Positions 38,301 through 49,024 of a stretch of 64,000 bases of DNA are shown one piece after another. This stretch comes from Cavia porcellus (taxonomy: Eukaryota > Chordata > Mammalia > Rodentia > Caviidae). The notes beneath the pieces were generated by a model. That model was not told where the DNA came from and made no database searches. It was given only the letters and a program-made list of their open reading frames with translations. The position numbers and the translations under genes were made by a program. The stretch covers positions 7,006,001-7,070,000 of the forward strand of contig NW_026947501.1 of assembly GCF_034190915.1 (NCBI RefSeq), given 5' to 3'. Numbering within the stretch: the first letter of the stretch is position 1; every line of letters begins with the position of its first letter.

Positions 38301-39695
38301 TGTGGTGAGCATGGACAGGTCAGGAAACATGGAGAGGCAATGTAGGATAGTTTTTTGAAAAACATGGCGGGGTGGTGCGAATTGTATGCGTTTCTAACAG
38401 GCCGTTCACAAGTAGGAGTGAGAAAAACATCACGGGGTGGTGTGAATCGGACGGCCTGAATCAGGATAGGCGGTGAGTGCAATGTAGGAGGTAGAAAAGC
38501 ACCACGGGGTGATTAGGATGTGGAAGTCCGGAAACATGCAGGACCAATGTAAGATAGGTTTCTGAAAAAAATTGCGTGGTGGTGCCCATTGAAAGGGTTT
38601 CTAACAGACCATTCACTAGTAGGAGTGAGAAAAACATCATGGGGTGGTGTGAATTTGAGGGGCTGAATTAGGATAGGCAGTGAGTGGCAATGTAGGATCG
38701 AGAAAAGCACCATGGGGTGGTCAGCATGGATATGTCAGGAAACATGCAGTGGCAATGTAGGATATGTTTCTGAAAAACATCGCGGGGTGGTGCGAATTGT
38801 AAGGTTTCCTAAACGGCCATTCACTAGTAGGAGCGAGAAAACATCACGGGCTGGTGTGAATCAGAGGACCTGAATCTGAATAGACAGTTAGTTCGCAATT
38901 CAGGATGGAGAAAAGCACCACCGTGTGGTAAGCATGGGGAGGTCAGGAATCATACAGTGGTAATGTAGGATAGGTTTCTGAAAAACATTGCGGGATGGTG
39001 CGCATTGTAAGGGTTTGTAACAGGCCATTGACTAGTAGGAGTGAGAAAATCATCACAGTGTGGTGTGAATCGGAGGGCCTGAATCAGTATAGGCCGTGAG
39101 TGGCAATGTAGGATGGAGAAAAGCACCAGGAGTGGTCAGCATGGGAGGTCAGGAAACATGCAGTGGCAATGTAGGATAGGTTTCTGAAAAACATCGCGGG
39201 GTGGTGCGCATTGCAAGGGTTTCTAACAGACCATTCACTAGTAGGAGTGAAAAAACATCACAGGGTGGTGTGAATAGGAGGGCCTGAATTAGGATAGACA
39301 GTGAGTGGCAATGTAGGATGGAGAAAAGCACCACGGGTTAGTGAGCATGGGGAGGTCAGGAAACATGCAGTGGCAATGGAGGATAGCTTTCTGAAAAACA
39401 TCGCGGGGTGGTGCGCATTGTAAGGTTTTCTAACAGGCCATTCACTAGTAGCAGTGAGAAACACATCACGGGGTGGTGTGAATCGGAGGTCCTGAATTAG
39501 GATAGGCAGTGAGTGGTAATGTAGGATTGAGAAAAGCACCACTGGGTGGTCAGCCTGTGGAGGTCAGGAGACATGCAGTGGCAAAGTAGCATAGGATTCG
39601 GAAAAACATCGCGGGGTGATGCTCATTTTAAGTGTTTGTAACAGGCCATTCACTAGTACGAGTGAGAAAAACATCACAGTGTGGTGTTAATCGGA
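35345..39695 (+). repeat. 21-monomer higher-order unit, copy 1 (4,351 bp)
   Basis: Everything from about 35,345 to 39,695 is repeated immediately downstream at an offset of exactly 4,351 bases, i.e. 21 monomers less 17 bases. The left edge lies at 35,341-35,351: upstream the two copies have different variants, downstream they share GAATCAGCATAGGCAG, GATGTCACGAAACATCAGTG, CTACCAGGGCATTCAC, AAAAAAAATACGGGG, ACTACAAGAGTGAG and GCAGGACCAATGTAAG in the same order. I noticed only about fifteen substitutions over the unit and no change of register, so the duplication is recent. Confidence 0.92.
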
Positions 39696-42600
39696 GGGCC
39701 TGAATCAGCATAGGCAGTGAGTGGCAATGTAGGATGGAGAAAAGCACCACAGGGTGGTCAGCATGGGGATGTCACGAAACATCAGTGGCAATGTAGGATA
39801 GGTTTCTCAAAAACATCGCAGGGTGGTGCGCATTGTCAGGGTTTCTAACAGGCCATTCACTAGTAGGAGTGAGAAAAACATAACGGGGTAGTGTGAATCA
39901 GAGTCCCTCAATCAGTATAGGCAGTGAGTGGGAATGTAGGATGGAGAAAAACAGCACGGGGTGGTCAGCATGGTGAGGTCAGGGAACATGCAGTGGCAAT
40001 GTAGAATAGGTTTCTGAAAAACATCACGGGGTGGTGCGCATTGTAAGGGTTTCTAACAGGCCATTCACTAGTAGGAGTGAGAAAAACATCAAGGGGTGGT
40101 GTGAATCAGATGTTCTGAATTAGGATAGGCAGTGAGTGGCAATGTAGGATTGGGAAAAGCACCATGGGGTGGTCCGCATGGGGAGGTCAGGAATCATGCA
40201 GTGGCAATGTAGGATAGGTTTCTGAAAAATATTTCGGGGTGGTGCGCATTGTAAGGGTTTCTAACAAGCCATTCACTAGTAGGAGTGAGAACAACATCAC
40301 GGGGTGCTGTGAATCAGAGGGCCTGAATCAAAATAGGCAGTGAGTGGCAATGTAAAGTGGAGAAAAGCACCACGGTGTGTTCAGCATGGAGAGGTCAGGA
40401 AACATGCAGTGGCAATGTAGGATAGTTTTCTGAAAAGCATCACTGTGTGGTGGGCATTGTATGGGTTTCTACCAGGGCATTCACTAGTAAGAGTGAGAAA
40501 TACATCATGGTGTGGTGTGAATCGGAGTGCCTGAATCAGGAAAGACAGTGAGTGGTAATGTAGTATGGAAAAAAGCAACACGGGGTGGTCAGGATGGGGA
40601 GGTCAGGAAACATGCAGTGGCAATGTAGGATAGGTTTCTGAAAAACATCGCGTGGTGGTGCGCATTGTAAGGGTTTCTAACAGGCCATTCACTAGTAGAA
40701 GTGTGAAAAACTTCACGGGGTGGTGTGAATCTGAGGGCCTGAATCAGGATAGGTCGTGAGTGGCAATGTAGGATGGAGAAAAGCACCACGGTGTGGTCAA
40801 CATGGGGAGGTCAGGAAACATGCAATGGCAATGTAGGATAGGTTTCGGAAAAACATTGGGGGGTGGTGCGCATTGTAAGGCTTTTTAACAAGCCATTCAG
40901 AAGTATGAGTGAAAAAAACATCACGGGGTGGTGTGAATCAGACGGCCTGATTTAGAATAGGCTGTGAGTGGCAATGTAGGATGGAGAAAAGCACCACAGG
41001 TTTGTCAGCATGGGGAGGCAAGAAAACATGCAGTGGAAATGTAGAGTAGGTTTCTGATAAACAACGCAGGGTGGTGCGCATTGCAAGGTTTTCTAACAGG
41101 CCATTCATTAGTAGTAGTGAGAACAACATCACGGGGTTATGTGAATCGGAGGGCCTGAATTAGGATAGGCATTGAGTGGCAATGTAGGATGGAGAAAAGC
41201 ACCACCGGGTGGTCAGCATGGGGAGGTCATGAAACATGCAGTGGCAATATAGGACAGGTTTCTGAAAAAAAATACGGGGTGGTGCGCATTGTAAGGGTTT
41301 CTAACATGCCATTCACTACAAGAGTGAGAAAAACATCACGGGGTGGTGAGAATCAGAAAGCATGAATAAGGATAGGCAGTGAGTGGCAATGTAGGATGGA
41401 GAAAAGCACCACGGGTCGTCAGCATTGGGAGGTCAGGAAACATGCATTGGCAATGTAGGATAGGTTTCTGAAAAACATCGCGGGGTGGTGAGAATTGTAA
41501 GGGTTTCTAACAGGCCATTCACTAGTAGGAGTGAGAAATACATCATGGTGTGGTGTGAATCGGAGGGCCTGTATCAGCATAGACAGTGAGTGGCAATGCA
41601 GGATGGAAAAATCACCAGGCGGTGGTCAGCATGTGGAGGTCAGGAAACATGCAGTGGCAATAGGATAGGTTTCTGAAAAACATCGCGGGGTGATGCGCAT
41701 TGTAAGGGTTTCTAAAAGGCCATTCACTAGTAGGAATCAGAAAAGCATCAAGGGGTGGTGTGAATCAGAGTGCCTGAATCAGGATAGGCAGTGAATGACA
41801 ATGTAGGATGGAGAAAAGCGCCAGTGGTGGTCAGAATGTGGAGGTCAAGAATCATGCAGTGGAAAATAGGATAGGTTTCTGAAAAACATCGCGGGGTGTT
41901 GCGCATTGTAATGGTTTCTAAACGGCCATTCACTAGTAGGAGTGAGAAAACATCACGGTGTGGTGTGAATCGGAGGGCCTGAATCTGAATAGGCAGTGAG
42001 TTCCCAATGTAGGATGGAGAAAAGCACCACCGGTGGTCAGCATGGGGAGGTCAGGAATCATACAGTGGCAATGTAGGATAGGTTTCTGAAAAACATTGCG
42101 GGATGGTGCGCATTGTAAGGTTTTCTAACAGGCAATTCAGTAGTAGGAGTGAGAAAAACATCACGAGGTTGTGAATCGGAGGGCCTGAATTAGGATAGGC
42201 AGTGATTGACAATGTAGGATGGAGAAAAGCACCATGGGGTGGTCAGCATGAGGAGGTCAGTAAACATGCAGTTGTAATGAAGGATAGTTTCCTGAAAAAC
42301 ATCGCGGGGTGGTGCGCATTGTAAGTGTTTCTAACAGACAATTCACTAGTAGGAGTGAGAAAAACATCACGAGGTTGTACGAATCGGAGGGCTTGAATTA
42401 GAATAGGCAGTGAGTGTCAATGTATGATGGAGAAAAGCACCACAGTGTGGTCAGGATGGGGAGGTCTGGAAACATGCAGTGGCAATGTAGGATAGGTTTC
42501 TGTGAAACATCGCTGTGTGGTGTGCATTGCAAAGGTTTCTAAAGGCCATTCACCAGTAGGAGTAGAAATACGTCACGGTGTGGTGTGAATCGGAGGGCCT

Positions 42601-44046
42601 GAATTAGGATAGGCAGTGAGTGGCAATGTAGGAAGGAGAAAAGCACCACGGTGTGGTGAGCATGGACAGGTCAGGAAACATGGAGAGGCAATGTAGGATA
42701 GTTTTTTGAAAAACATGGCGGGGTGGTGCGAATTGTAAGCGTTTCTAACAGGCCGTTCACAAGTAGGAGTGAGAAAAACATCACGGGGTGGTGTGAATCG
42801 GACGGCCTGAATCAGGATAGGCGGTGAGTGCAATGTAGGAGGTAGAAAAGCACCACGGGGTGATTAGGATGTGGAAGTCCGGAAACATGCAGGACCAATG
42901 TAAGATAGGTTTCTGAAAAAAATTGCGTGGTGGTGCCCATTGAAAGGGTTTCTAACAGACCATTCACTAGTAGGAGTGAGAAAAACATCATGGGGTGGTG
43001 TGAATTTGAGGGGCTGAATTAGGATAGGCAGTGAGTGGCAATGTAGGATCGAGAAAAGCACCATGGGGTGGTCAGCATGTATATGTCAGGAAACATGCAG
43101 TGGCAATGTAGGATATGTTTCTGAAAAACATCGCGGGGTGGTGCGAATTGTAAGGTTTCCTAAACGGCCATTCACTAGTAGGAGCGAGAAAACATCACGG
43201 GCTGGTGTGAATCAGAGGACCTGAATCTGAATAGACAGTTAGTTCGCAATTCAGGATGGAGAAAAGCACCACCGTGTGGTAAGCATGGGGAGGTCAGGAA
43301 TCATACAGTGGCAATGTAGGATAGGTTTCTGAAAAACATTGCGGGATGGTGCGCATTGTAAGGGTTTGTAACAGGCCATTGACTAGTAGGAGTGAGAAAA
43401 ACATCACAGTGTGGTGTGAATCGGAGGGCCTGAATCAGTATAGGCCGTGAGTGGCAATGTAGGATGGAGAAAAGCACCAGGAGTGGTCAGCATGGGAGGT
43501 CAGGAAACATGCAGTGGCAATGTAGGATAGGTTTCTGAAAAACATCGCGGGGTGGTGCGCATTGCAAGGGTTTCTAACAGACCATTCACTAGTAGGAGTG
43601 AAAAAACATCACAGGGTGGTGTGAATAGGAGGGCCTGAATTAGGATAGGCAGTGAGTGGCAATGTAGGATGGAGAAAAGCACCACGGGTTAGTGAGCATG
43701 GGGAGGTCAGGAAACATGCAGTGGCAATGGAGGATAGCTTTCTGAAAAACATCGCGGGGTGGTGCGCATTGTAAGGTTTTCTAACAGGCCATTCACTAGT
43801 AGCAGTGAGAAACACATCACGGGGTGGTGTGAATCGGAGGTCCTGAATTAGGATAGGCAGTGAGTGGTAATGTAGGATTGAGAAAAGCACCACTGGGTGG
43901 TCAGCCTGTGGAGGTCAGGAGACATGCAGTGGCAAAGTAGCATAGGATTCGGAAAAACATCGCGGGGTGATGCTCATTTTAAGTGTTTGTAACAGGCCAT
44001 TCACTAGTACGAGTGAGAAAAACATCACAGTGTGGTGTTAATCGGA
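39696..44046 (+). repeat. 21-monomer higher-order unit, copy 2 (4,351 bp)
   Basis: This is the direct tandem partner of 35,345-39,695. Differences seen by eye include CAGCATGGAGAGGTC versus CAGCATGGGGAGGTC at 40,382, GTGGTAATGTAGTATGG versus GTGGCAATGTAGTATGG, CATCACGGTGTGG versus CATCACGAGGTGG near 41,953, GTAAGCG versus GTATGCG near 42,737 and CATGTATATG versus CATGGATATG near 43,076. The right edge is near 44,046-44,060, where the next monomer continues with AGAATGTAGAAAAAACC rather than restarting the unit. Confidence 0.92.
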
Positions 44047-44829
44047 GGGCCTGAATCAGGATAGGCAGTGAGTGGCAATGTAGAATGTAGAAAAAACCAC
44101 GGGGTGGTCGGCATGGAGAGGTCAGCAAACATGCAGTGGCAATTTAGGATAGGTTTCTGAAAAAAATAGCGGATTGGTGCGCATTATAAGGGTTTCTTAC
44201 ATGCCATTCACTAGTAGGAGTCAGAAAAACATCATGTTGTTGTGTGAATCAAAGGGCCTGAGTTAGGATAGACATTGAGTGGCAATGTAGGATGGAGAAA
44301 AGCACAATGGGCGGTCAACATGCGGAGGTCAGAAAACTTGAAGTGGCAATGTAGGATAGGCTTCTGAAAAACATCGCCCAGTGGTGCGCATTGTAAGGGT
44401 TTCTAACAGGCCATTCACTAGTAGGAGTGAGAAAAACATCATGGGGTGATGTTAATTGGAGGGCCTGAATTAGGATAGGCAGAGAGTGGCAATGTAGGAT
44501 GGAGAAAAACACCACGGGGTGGTTAGCATGGGGAGGTCAGGAAACATGCAGTGGCAATGTAGGAAAGTTTTCTGAAAAACATCGCGGGGTAGTGCGCATT
44601 GTAAGGGTTTCTGAAAGACAATTCACTAGTAGGAGTGAGAAAAACATCATGGGGTGAGGATAATGGGAGGGCCTGAATTAGGATAGGCAGTGAGTGGCAA
44701 TGTAGGATGGAGAAAAGCACCATGGGGTGGTCAGGATGGGGACGTCAAGAAACATGCTGTGGCAATGTAGCATAGGTTTCTGTGAAACATCGAGTTGTGG
44801 TGCGCATTGTAAGTGTTTCTAATAGGCCA

Positions 44830-44852
44830 TTCTATTCCTTTCAGGAATAGAA
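44830..44852 (+). repeat. Perfect 10-bp-arm hairpin variant, site 1
   Basis: TTCTATTCCT (44,830-44,839) is followed by the 3-base loop TTC and its exact reverse complement AGGAATAGAA (44,843-44,852). It replaces the ordinary ACTAGTAGGAGTGAG part of subunit 2, where the consensus has only a 5-bp dyad (TCACT/AGTGA). The replacement makes the monomer three bases longer. The sequence between CATTC and AAAAAC is not derivable from the standard monomer by a few point changes. Confidence 0.9.
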
Positions 44853-46187
44853 AAACATCATGGTGTTGTGTGAAACGGAGGGCCTGAATTAGGATAGGCA
44901 GTGAGTTACAATGTAGGAAGGAGAAGAGCACCACTGGGTGGTCAGCATGGACAGGTCAGGAAACATGCCGACGCAATGTATTATAGTTTTGTGAAAAACA
45001 TCGCGGGGTGGTGCGCATTGTAAGGGTTTTTAACAAGCCATTCAGAAGTAGGAGGGAAAAAAACATCACGGGGTGGTGTGAATCGGAGGGCCTGAATTAC
45101 GATAGGCAGTGAGTGGCAATGTAGGATGGAGAAATGCACCACGGCATGGTCAGCATGGGGAGGTTAGGATACATTCAGTGGCAATGTAGTATAGGTTTCT
45201 GAAAAACATCGCGGGGTGGTGCGCATTGTAAGGGTTTCTAACAGGCCATTCACTAGTAGGAGTGAGAAAAACATCATGGGGTGATGTTAATTGGAGGGCC
45301 TGAATTAGGATAGGCAGAGAGTGGCAATGTATGATGGAGAAAAGCACCACGGTGTGGTCAGGATGGGGAGGTCTGGAAACATGCAGTGGCAAAGTAGGAT
45401 AGGTTTCTGTGAAACATCGCTGTGTGGTGCGCATTGTAAAGGTTTCTAATAGGCCATTCACCAGTAGGAGTAGAAAAACATCACGGTGTGGTGTGAATCA
45501 GAGGGCCTGAATTAGGATAGGCAGTGAGTGGCAATGTAGGAAGGAGAAAAGCACCACGGGGTGGTCAGCATGGACAGGTCAGGAAACATGCAGTGGCAAT
45601 GTAGGATAGTTTTTTGAAAAACATGGCGGGGTGGTGCGAATTGTAAGCGTTTCTAACAGGCCATTCACTAGTAGAAGTGAGAAAAATATCACGGGGTGGT
45701 GTCAATCGGAGGGCCTGAATCAGGATAGGCAGTGACTGGCAATGTAGGATGGAGAAAAACACCACAGGGTGGTCAGCATGGGGATGTCACGAAACATTCA
45801 GTCGCAATGTAGGATAGTTTTCTGAAAAACATCACGCGGTGGTGCGCATTGTAAGGGTTTCTGACAGGCCATTCACTAGTACGAGTGAGAAAACATCAAG
45901 GGGTGGTGTGAATCAGATGTTCTGAATTAGGATAGGCAGTGAGTGGCAATGTAGGATGGGGAAAAGCACCACGGGGTGGTCCGCATGGGGAGGTCAGGAA
46001 ACATGCATTGCCAATGTAGGATAGGTTTCTGAAAAACATTGCGGGGTGTTGTGCATTGTAAAGCTTTCTAACAGGCCATTCACTAGTAGGAGTGAGAAAA
46101 ACATCACGGGGTGGTGTGAATTGGAGGGCCTGAATTAGGATAGGCAGTGAGTAGCAATGTAAAGTGGAGAAAAGCACCACGGTGTGG

Positions 46188-46945
46188 TCAGCATGGGGAG
46201 GTTAGGAAACATGCAGTGGCAATGTAGGATAGGTTTCTGAAAAACATCACGGGGCGGTGCGAATTGTAAGGGTTTCTAAGAGGCCATTCACTATTAGGAG
46301 TGACAAAAATATCACGGGGTGATGTGAATTTGATGTTCTCAATTAGGATAGGCAATGAATGGCAATGTAGTAAGGAGAAAAGCAACAAGGGGTGGTCAGC
46401 ATAGGGAGGTCAGGAAACACGCATTGGCAATGTAGGTTGGTTTCTGAAAAACATCGCCGGGTGGTGCGAGATTGAAAGGCTTTCTAACAGGCCATTCACT
46501 AGTAGGAGTGAGAAATATATTATGGTGTGGTGTGAATTGGAAGGCCTGAATCAGGATAGGCATTGAGTGGCAATGTAGTATGGAGAAAAGCACCACATTA
46601 TGCTGAGCATGGGGAGGTCAGGAAACATGCAGTGGCAATGTAGTATAGGTGTCTGAAAAACATCGCGGGGTGGTGCGCATTGTAAGGGTTTCTAACAGGC
46701 CATTCACTAGTAGGAGAGAGAAATACATCACGGGGTGGTGTGAATTGGAAGGCCTGAATCAGGTTAGGCAGTGAGTGGCAACATAGGAAGGAGAAAAGCA
46801 CCACGGCATGGTGAGCATGGATAGGTCAGGAGACATACATTGGCAATGTAGGATAGGTTTCTGAAAAACAATGCACTGGTGAGAATTGTAATTCTAACAG
46901 GCCATTCACTAGTAGGAGTGAGAAAAACATCACGGGGTGGTGTGA
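46188..46945 (+). repeat. 4-monomer block, copy 1 (offset about 6,013)
   Basis: This segment is repeated at 52,201-52,945. Shared marks are GAGGTTAGGAAACATGC, GATGTGAATTTGATGTTCT, GTAGTAAGGAGAAAAGCAAC, the short subunit 1 GTAGGTTGGTTTCTG, CACATTATG and GAATTGTAATTCTAACAGG. After about 46,950 the copies diverge: here AATGATGATAGGCATTG, in the other GGGGCTGAATCAGGATAGG. Confidence 0.83.
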
Positions 46946-48060
46946 ATCAGAGGGCCTGAATGATGATAGGCATTGAGTGGCAATGTAGGATGGAGAAAAG
47001 CACCACGGGGAGGTCAGGATGGGGAGGTCAGGAAACATGCTGTGACAATGTAGGGTAGGTTTCTGAAAAGTATCGCGGTGTGATGCACATTGTTAGTGTT
47101 TCGATCAGGCCATTCACTAGTAGGAGTGAGAAATACATCATGGTGTGGTGTGAATCAGAGGGCCTAAATCAGGATAGACAGTGAGTGGCAATGTAGGATG
47201 GAGAAAAGCACCATGCGGTGGTCGGCATGGAGATGTCAGGAAACATGCAGTGGCAATGTAGGATAGGTTCCTGAAAAACATCGCGGGGTGGTACGCATTG
47301 TAAGGGTTTCTAACAGACAATTCACTATTAGGAGTGAGAAAAACATCACGGGGTTGTGCGAATCGGAGGTCTTGAATTAGAATAGGCCGTGAGTGGCAAT
47401 GTATGATGGAGAAAAGCACCACGGGGTGGTCAGAATGGGGAGGACTGGAAACATTCAGTGGCAATGTAGGATACGTTTCTGTGAAACATCGCTGTGTGGT
47501 GCGCATTGTAATGGTTTCTAATAGTCCATTCACTAGTAGGAGTAGAAAAACATCACGGTGTGGTTGAATAGGAGGGCCTGAATTAGGATGGGCAGTGAGT
47601 GGCAATGTAGGAAGGAGAAAAGCCCCACGGGGTGGTCAGCATGGACAGGTCAGGAAATATGCAGTGGCAATGTAGGATAGTTTTCTGAAAAACATGGCGG
47701 AGTGGGGCAAATTGTAAGCGTTTCTAACAGGCCATTCACAAGTAGGAGTGAGAAAAACATCACGGGGTGGTGTGAATCGGACGGCCTGAATCAGGATAGG
47801 CAGTGAGTGCAACGTAGGATATAGAAAAGCACCACGGGGTGGTAGGCATGGAGAGGTCAGGAAAAATGCAGTGGCAATGTAGGTTAGATTTCTGAAAAAA
47901 ACAGCGGGTTGGTGCGCATTATAAGGCTTTCTTACAGGCCATTCACGAGTAGGAGTGAGAAAAACATCACGTTGTGGTGTGAATCAAAGGGCCTGAATTA
48001 GGATAGGCAGTGAGTGGCAATGTAGCATGGAGAAAAGTACCACGGGGTGGCTCAGCTTGG

Positions 48061-48132
48061 GGAGGTCAGGAAACATGCAGTGGCGATGTAGGTTAGGTTT
48101 CTGAAAAACATCGCGGGGTGGTGCGCATGGTA
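48061..48132 (+). repeat. Subunit 1 (about 72 bp) of the trimeric monomer
   Basis: This is the first of three related subunits inside the monomer. It runs from GGAGGTCAGG through GTGGCAATGTAGGAT (here with two substitutions) and an A-tract to CATCGCGGGGTGGTG. Its opening resembles subunit 3 (GGAGGTCAGG versus GGAGGGCCTG), and both have GTGGCAATGTAGGAT shortly before the A-rich stretch and the CGGGGTGGT core. The division point is my choice; only the spacing of the cores (65, 73 and 70 bases) is read directly. Confidence 0.8.
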
Positions 48133-48194
48133 AGGGTTTCTAACAGGCCATTCACTAGTAGGAGTGAGAAACACATCACGGGGTGGTGTGAATC
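48133..48194 (+). repeat. Subunit 2 (about 62 bp) of the trimeric monomer
   Basis: The middle subunit starts at AGGGTTTCTAACAGG and ends just after CACGGGGTGGTGTGAATC. Its TAGTAGGAGTGAGAAAAACA aligns with the TGTAGGATGGAGAAAAGCAC of subunit 3. It is the most diverged of the three and has lost recognisable GTGGCAATG, but keeps the A-tract followed by the CGGGGTGGT core. It contains the short dyad TCACT/AGTGA and the SpeI site. Confidence 0.75.
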
Positions 48195-48268
48195 CGAGGT
48201 CCTGAATTAGGATAGGCAGTGAGTGGCAATGTAGGATGGAGAAAATCACCAAGGGGTGGTCAGCATGG
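48195..48268 (+). repeat. Subunit 3 (about 74 bp) of the trimeric monomer
   Basis: The last subunit runs from GGAGGGCCTG (GGAGGTCCTG type in this copy) through GTGGCAATGTAGGATGGAG to the third GGGGTGGT core and CAGCATGG. Its final part parallels the end of subunit 1 (GGTGGTCAGCATG versus GGTGGTGCGCATTG), which supports descent from one ancestral unit of about 70 bp followed by trimerisation. Confidence 0.78.
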
Positions 48269-49024
48269 GGAGGTCAGGAGACATGCAGTGGCAAAGTAGG
48301 ATAGGTTTCGGTAAAATGTCGCGGGGTGATGCGCATTTTAAGTGTTTGTAACAGGCCATTCACTAGTACGAGTAAGAAAAACATCTCATTGTGGTTTTAA
48401 CCGGAGGGCCTGAATCAGGATAGGCAGTGAGTGGCAATGTAGAATGGAGAAAAGCACAACGGGGTGGTCAGCATGAGGAAGTCAGGAATCATGCAGTGGC
48501 AATGTAGGATAGGATTCTGAAAAACATTGCGGGGTGTTGCGCATTGTAAGGTTTTCTAACAGGCCATTCACTAGTCGGAATGAGAAAAACATCATGGGGT
48601 GGTGTGAATCGGAGTGGCTGAATTAGGAGAGGCAGTGAGTGGGAATGTAGGATGGAGAAAAGCACCACGGGGTGGTCAGCATGGAGATGTTAGGAAACAT
48701 GCAGTGGCAATGTAGGATAGGTTTCGGAAAAACATCGCGGGGTGGTGCGCATTGTATGGGTTTCTAACAGACAATTCACTAGTAGTAGTGAGAAAAACAT
48801 CACGTGGTGGTGTGAATTGAAGGGCCTGAATTAGGATAGGCAGAGAGAGGCAATGTAGCAAGGAGAAAAGTATCACGGTTTGGTTCAGCATGGGGAGGTC
48901 TGGAAAAATGCAGTGCCAATTTAGGATAGGTTTCTGAAAAACATCGCGGAGTGGTGCGCACTGTAAGGGTTTCTAACAGGCCATTCAGCAGTAGGGGCGA
49001 GAAAAACATCACAGTGTGGTGTGA

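Larger units (their letters stand above)
48061..48268 (+). repeat. Representative near-consensus 208-bp monomer
   Basis: This copy is exactly 208 bases from one GGAGGTCAGG to the next and is close to the consensus I derived by eye. Using its first base as position 1, the landmarks are: nuclear-receptor-like AGGTCA at 3-8, GTGGCAATGTAGGAT near 20-34, the first CGGGGTGGT at 54-62, the dyad TCACT/AGTGA at 92-107 containing an SpeI site (ACTAGT, 94-99), the second CGGGGTGGT at 119-127, GGCC at 139-142, GTGGCAATGTAGGAT again near 163-177 and the third CGGGGTGGT at 192-200. A neighbour at 39,351-39,558 is also exactly 208 bases long. The consensus is about 51% GC with far more G than C on this strand. 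Confidence 0.93.
44047..49024 (+). repeat. Array domain 5a: satellite monomers after the 21-mer pair
   Basis: No gene is present. The first 1 kb resembles 33.6-34.7 kb (AAATAGCGGATTGGTGCGCA, CATGCGGAGGTCAG variants). Positions 45,660-46,940 reappear at 51,880-52,945 with one monomer fewer, and partly at 62,450-63,390. A short deletion, GAATTGTAATTCTAACAGG, occurs at about 46,883 and in its copy at about 52,895. A 10-bp-arm hairpin variant lies at 44,830-44,852. Confidence 0.8.

Noticed and set aside
35345..44046. The 4,351-bp duplication as an assembly artefact
   Set aside because: The two copies differ at about fifteen scattered positions, which argues for two real copies. Without reads I cannot exclude an artefact, so this is only provisionally rejected.
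44830..44852. The 10-bp-arm hairpin as a transcription terminator or transposon end
   Set aside because: No gene lies upstream, there is no T-tract suited to an intrinsic terminator in a bacterial context, and no target-site duplication or element body flanks it. It is better described as a satellite variant.
47138..47605. A 155-residue minus-strand open frame, the longest in the window, and similar frames of 94-131 residues elsewhere
   Set aside because: It is satellite read through more than two monomers. The translation is the same repeated phrase in shifting frames (208 is not a multiple of 3), and length depends on chance indels and loss of TGA stops. No start context, codon bias or domain supports a gene.
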